Shown in pieces: positions 61,627 to 64,000 of a DNA stretch of 64,000 nt. The stretch is taken from contig NZ_JAKRRW010000019.1 in assembly GCF_026191635.1 (NCBI RefSeq), forward strand, positions 1 through 64,000, read 5' to 3'. Source of the DNA: Photobacterium obscurum (GTDB lineage: Bacteria; Pseudomonadota; Gammaproteobacteria; Enterobacterales; Vibrionaceae). Every line of letters starts with the position of its first letter. Positions within the stretch are counted from its first letter, which is position 1. Below the pieces are notes generated by a model. The model had not been told where the DNA came from. It was given only the letters and a program-made list of their open reading frames with translations, and did not search any database. Made by a program: the position numbers and the translations under genes.

Positions 61627-62286
61627 ATGCATATCGCCTTTCTCTATACCCTAAAAGCCAACGAAGATCTCTTTCGGCCGTACATTGAAAAGTATCTAGG
61701 TGACATGGCCGTCACCGTTGCTCATTACACCGATGAGGTTCTATTGCATCAAGCCATGAAAGAAGGCCTGACAGACCGCGTTAAAGCAGCGGTGCAGCAA
61801 ACCATATCAGCGATTGCCGCCAATGGCGCCGATATCATCATCTGTACCTGCTCTACAATTGGCGATCTTGCCGAAAACACAACTGGTATTCGATCCAAGG
61901 TTATCCGCGTTGATCGACCGATGGCCGAGAAAGCCATGAAATATGATCACATACTCGTGCTGGCTGCGCTCACCAGCACGCTAGCACCGACCACGGAGTT
62001 ACTCCAGTCCATCACTTCAGCAAGTGAAGGCGAGCAACAGAACGTTATAGAAGCCGTCGCCATACTAGACGTCTGGCCATATTATTTTTCCGGCAATACC
62101 GAAATGTACACCAGAAAAATTGCCGCCTACATTGATAGCTTGCAATCACATCCCCAAGCAGTGCTTCTGGCCCAGGCTTCTATGGCTCCAGCTGCCGGAT
62201 ATTGTACAAATAGCCACGTTGACATTTTGACCAGCCCCGAACTCTGCCTTCAATATCTGGCACAGCAGGTTTGTCGAGATGCCTGA
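61627..62286 (+). CDS. Asp/Glu racemase superfamily protein
   Basis: A 219-residue protein of the Asp/Glu/hydantoin racemase fold. Two expected cysteine-containing active-site regions are seen or partly seen: IIICTCSTIGDLAENT (cysteine with Thr/Ser) and VLLAQASMAPAAGYC (the second site, with alanine at the usual cysteine position and a Cys a few residues later). Loss of the second cysteine suggests a non-racemase activity, such as decarboxylase-, isomerase- or lyase-like chemistry. It follows the glucuronate operon but has a terminator before it, and overlaps ygjV by 8 nt. The substrate is unknown. Confidence 0.78.
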   Translation: MHIAFLYTLKANEDLFRPYIEKYLGDMAVTVAHYTDEVLLHQAMKEGLTDRVKAAVQQTISAIAANGADIIICTCSTIGDLAENTTGIRSKVIRVDRPMAEKAMKYDHILVLAALTSTLAPTTELLQSITSASEGEQQNVIEAVAILDVWPYYFSGNTEMYTRKIAAYIDSLQSHPQAVLLAQASMAPAAGYCTNSHVDILTSPELCLQYLAQQVCRDA

Positions 62287-62788
62287 GTTAGATTTCCCCC
62301 AGACTATTGGCATTATCGCGTTTCTTTTTGGCGCTAGCGCCTTCCTGCATCAGGACGGACATAAGTTCCGCATTCACCTAACGTTTTTTCAGATCATTCT
62401 TTGCTCACATTTTATTTTAATGGGGGCAATTACTGCAGCTTTGGGCTGTGGGATCAGTGCATTACGCAGCTACGCTTCGACCCGCACTCAGTCAAGTAAA
62501 GTCATGTGGTTGTTTATTGCGTTACTGTGGCTGATGGGTTTGCCCAATATTAATTATGGTTATGAAGTACTAACTATATTTGGAGCATCCGTGGCAACGT
62601 GGGGAATGTTCAAAGCGCAAGGTATTAAATTCCGCCTTCTTATTCTGTTTAATTCATTTTGCTGGTTAACAAACAATCTGTTCCTGGGGTCGATTGGTGG
62701 CAGTTTGATGGAGTCAACATTTATTATCGTCAACCTATTTACCATAGCCAGAATGACAAAATTAAGACAGGCCAAATATCAAAACTAA
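62279..62788 (+). CDS. ygjV: YgjV family inner-membrane protein
   Basis: A 169-residue membrane protein with about six short hydrophobic segments. It shows the Imp-YgjV pattern: IIAFLFGASAFLHQDGHKFR, SHFILMGAITAALGCGISALRSYAS and the closing SIGGSLMESTFIIVNLFTIARM. The E. coli homologue sits next to uxaA and uxaC, so nearness to hexuronate genes recurs here, although no function is known. Its start overlaps the racemase-like gene by 8 nt, suggesting translational coupling. Confidence 0.83.
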   Translation: MPELDFPQTIGIIAFLFGASAFLHQDGHKFRIHLTFFQIILCSHFILMGAITAALGCGISALRSYASTRTQSSKVMWLFIALLWLMGLPNINYGYEVLTIFGASVATWGMFKAQGIKFRLLILFNSFCWLTNNLFLGSIGGSLMESTFIIVNLFTIARMTKLRQAKYQN

Positions 62789-62819
62789 CATTATCGAACT
62801 ACTTACTCCACGCATCTAT

Positions 62820-62857
62820 TAATACCACCCAAAGTTTATTTGTTTTGGGTGGTATTA
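62820..62857. terminator. Hairpin between ygjV and the orphan minus-strand gene
   Basis: A 14-bp stem (62820-62833 with 62844-62857, AATACCACCCAAA and its complement) with a 10-nt loop. It lies between convergent genes without a clear T-tract and is probably a bidirectional terminator. Confidence 0.65.
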
Positions 62858-62869
62858 TCATGGGTATTA

Positions 62870-63250
62870 TTATAGCAAAACCAAATAACCATCGCGCTGT
62901 TTCATCTCTGGGACAAAAGCTAATTTATCTGCAGACATTTTCAAACCATTATGCATTTTAATATGGTTTACCGTCCAGATAACACAGCCGTGAGGCAAGT
63001 TAAATAGACTTCTTACCTGAGAAAACAAATGACCATCATTAAATGAATCAGAAACTGATACAGCCCTTCCCTGCCATGCCCCCATGACTTGCTGCGGGCT
63101 AACAGGTAAGTCTAAGTATAATATCTCTGGTTCAACATCCTTAATTATTTTCATACAAAGTCGAGAACCACCAGCTTCATGCTTCTCTACCCAAAGACGA
63201 TGGGGAATGGCATTATCATCCCACTGTAGTACGTTGACATATTGATTCAT
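62870..63250 (-). CDS. Hypothetical protein, 126 aa
   Basis: A 126-residue soluble protein with no family I recognise. It starts MNQYVNVLQWDDNAIPHRLWVEKHE and has a mix of strands and turns (IIKDVEPEILYLDLPVSPQQVMGAWQG; LFNLPHGCVIWTVNHI). Even amino-acid composition and a position bounded by a terminator-like hairpin support a real gene. It stands between ygjV and the GH3 gene. The start at 63250 is the first ATG and has no strong ribosome-binding site. Confidence 0.5.
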   Translation of the reverse strand: MNQYVNVLQWDDNAIPHRLWVEKHEAGGSRLCMKIIKDVEPEILYLDLPVSPQQVMGAWQGRAVSVSDSFNDGHLFSQVRSLFNLPHGCVIWTVNHIKMHNGLKMSADKLAFVPEMKQRDGYLVLL

Positions 63251-63676
63251 TATGCGACCTAATTGACTAGTTAGATTTCGTTCCGAATAACAACCTTTTT
63301 GGCTGAGGCTGGTTTGTTAATAGCAGCCAATGAGGCTACTAATTATTATAAACAACAATTTTATTACCAGGTGATGATAACAATGATTCACCAACGACAG
63401 ACATACAACATATATTTATTAAAAGTGAACTTAAGCACCTATTATCAAGTAAGGCCCTTCATCTTTACGGCAAGACACATTGAGAATAAATGTGGTTGAG
63501 TAATATATGGTTCATCACCTTTCGAATTAAGCTAATTATATAACAAAATTGTCGTTTGACCGTCTGAGTAAAAGCAAAAATAGGACCATGATCAAAACAT
63601 TTATCCAACCATAAAATAAGGGGATATCATTTGATATCCCCTTATGCAGTTTAACGTCAAGCAACTTTCAGTAACT
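63251..63676. other. 426-nt gap between the orphan gene and the GH3 gene
   Basis: No credible gene. A 66-codon plus-strand frame (63299-63499) is AT-rich and has no protein-like features. The only structure is the hairpin at 63616-63645. Confidence 0.5.
63616..63645 (-). terminator. Terminator of the GH3 glycosidase gene
   Basis: ATAAGGGGATATC and its complement form a 13-bp stem with loop ATTT. On the minus strand it is followed by TTTTA and lies about 30 nt after the glycosidase stop codon. Confidence 0.75.
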
Positions 63677-64000
63677 TTACTGCTCGTCTTCCTGGGCTGT
63701 ATTTCCGTAGCTCAAGCCCCAGCCAAATGGATATAGCGTATCACCCTCTTGGTATCCTGGAGTATCAGAGAATTGTCGTTGGATCGCCCCAGCATTATTT
63801 GCAAGTGCAAATGGTAGCTTACCCTGCGGATTAAATTCTCCGGCAATAACATCCATCAATGCCGCATCAGAGACACCAAAGGTTGCTAATGTTGCCCCGG
63901 CATTTTTCATTCCACTTTCTTCATCTAAGACGAAAGGCTGACGGAAATTAATCGCCAGGATTGTCTTCTCGGCACCAATTTCATTCATCACGCTCTGAAT
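63677..64000 (-). CDS. Glycoside hydrolase family 3 beta-glucosidase (C-terminal fragment)
   Basis: The frame is open to the edge of the window, so the gene starts outside it. The visible 107 residues are the end of the GH3 C-terminal domain: KTILAINFRQPFVLDEE, LATFGVSDAALMDVIAGEFNPQGKLPFAL and the diagnostic close DTLYPFGWGLSYG. Family members release glucose or related sugars from the non-reducing end of oligosaccharides, often in the periplasm. The catalytic N-terminal domain is not visible, so the substrate cannot be given. Confidence 0.9.
   Translation of the reverse strand: MQSVMNEIGAEKTILAINFRQPFVLDEESGMKNAGATLATFGVSDAALMDVIAGEFNPQGKLPFALANNAGAIQRQFSDTPGYQEGDTLYPFGWGLSYGNTAQEDEQ

Noticed and set aside
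63299..63499. 66-codon plus-strand ORF near the end of the window
   Set aside because: Low-complexity, tyrosine/asparagine-rich translation typical of AT-rich non-coding DNA, with no ribosome-binding site.

Overview
The window is chromosomal DNA of a gammaproteobacterium, most likely a member of the Vibrionaceae (Vibrio/Photobacterium/Grimontia type). That placement rests on moderate GC with AT-rich intergenic gaps, a complete hexuronate pathway fed by a TRAP transporter, FetAB, DcuA/B-type anaerobic dicarboxylate transport, an AsmA-like protein, two-receiver GGDEF signalling and a Cache chemoreceptor. It is inference from gene content, not a database match. I saw no rRNA, tRNA, CRISPR array, transposase or prophage.

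Layout. 1-3.7 kb: end of a di-heme cytochrome c peroxidase, then a redox group (MarR regulator, cytochrome b561, cytochrome c', a membrane protein and a secreted two-domain protein) arranged around an almost perfect 50-nt palindrome. 3.7-5.7 kb: an inositol-monophosphatase-like phosphatase translationally coupled to a small-molecule kinase. 5.9-12.0 kb: purine catabolism (xdhA, xdhB, xdhC, NCS2 permease), with xdhB cut by one in-frame TAA. 12.3-18.9 kb: Sel1-repeat protein, fetAB, a REP-like hairpin and a large AsmA-family protein. 19.0-25.4 kb: an unusual peptide-chemistry cluster of two ATP-grasp ligases (one with a helix-hairpin-helix tail) and an M14 carboxypeptidase without an obvious signal peptide, with a divergent M20 peptidase. 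25.6-30.3 kb: a sensor kinase with a fused solute-binding domain, an NtrC-type sigma-54 activator, and a dicarboxylate/amino-acid symporter preceded by a good -24/-12 promoter. 30.5-38.4 kb: C4-dicarboxylate/aspartate metabolism (Dcu transporter, aspA, LysR regulator, second symporter, malic enzyme). 38.5-51.3 kb: a mixed stretch with LysE exporter, diguanylate cyclase, GNAT, ABC exporter, an ACP/AMP-ligase/PlsC fusion, a small beta-barrel protein, a chemoreceptor, a zinc-ribbon protein and dgkA. 51.5-61.5 kb: the glucuronate regulon. 61.6-64 kb: an Asp/Glu racemase-like protein, YgjV, an orphan ORF and the C-terminus of a GH3 glycosidase.

How genes work together. The glucuronate region is a self-contained pathway: TRAP uptake, UxaC (glucuronate to fructuronate), UxuB (to mannonate), UxuA (to KDG), KdgK (to KDPG) and Eda (to pyruvate plus glyceraldehyde-3-phosphate). 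A GntR regulator of ExuR/UxuR type is present, and TGGTNNACCA palindromes lie in its own promoter and in the divergent TRAP promoter. The TRAP promoter also carries a consensus CRP site centred at about -41.5 of a good sigma-70 promoter. The dicarboxylate genes plausibly interconvert aspartate, fumarate, malate and pyruvate. The ATP-grasp/M14/M20 cluster next to a sigma-54-controlled amino-acid-type transporter is the least explained part and the best candidate for an undescribed system.
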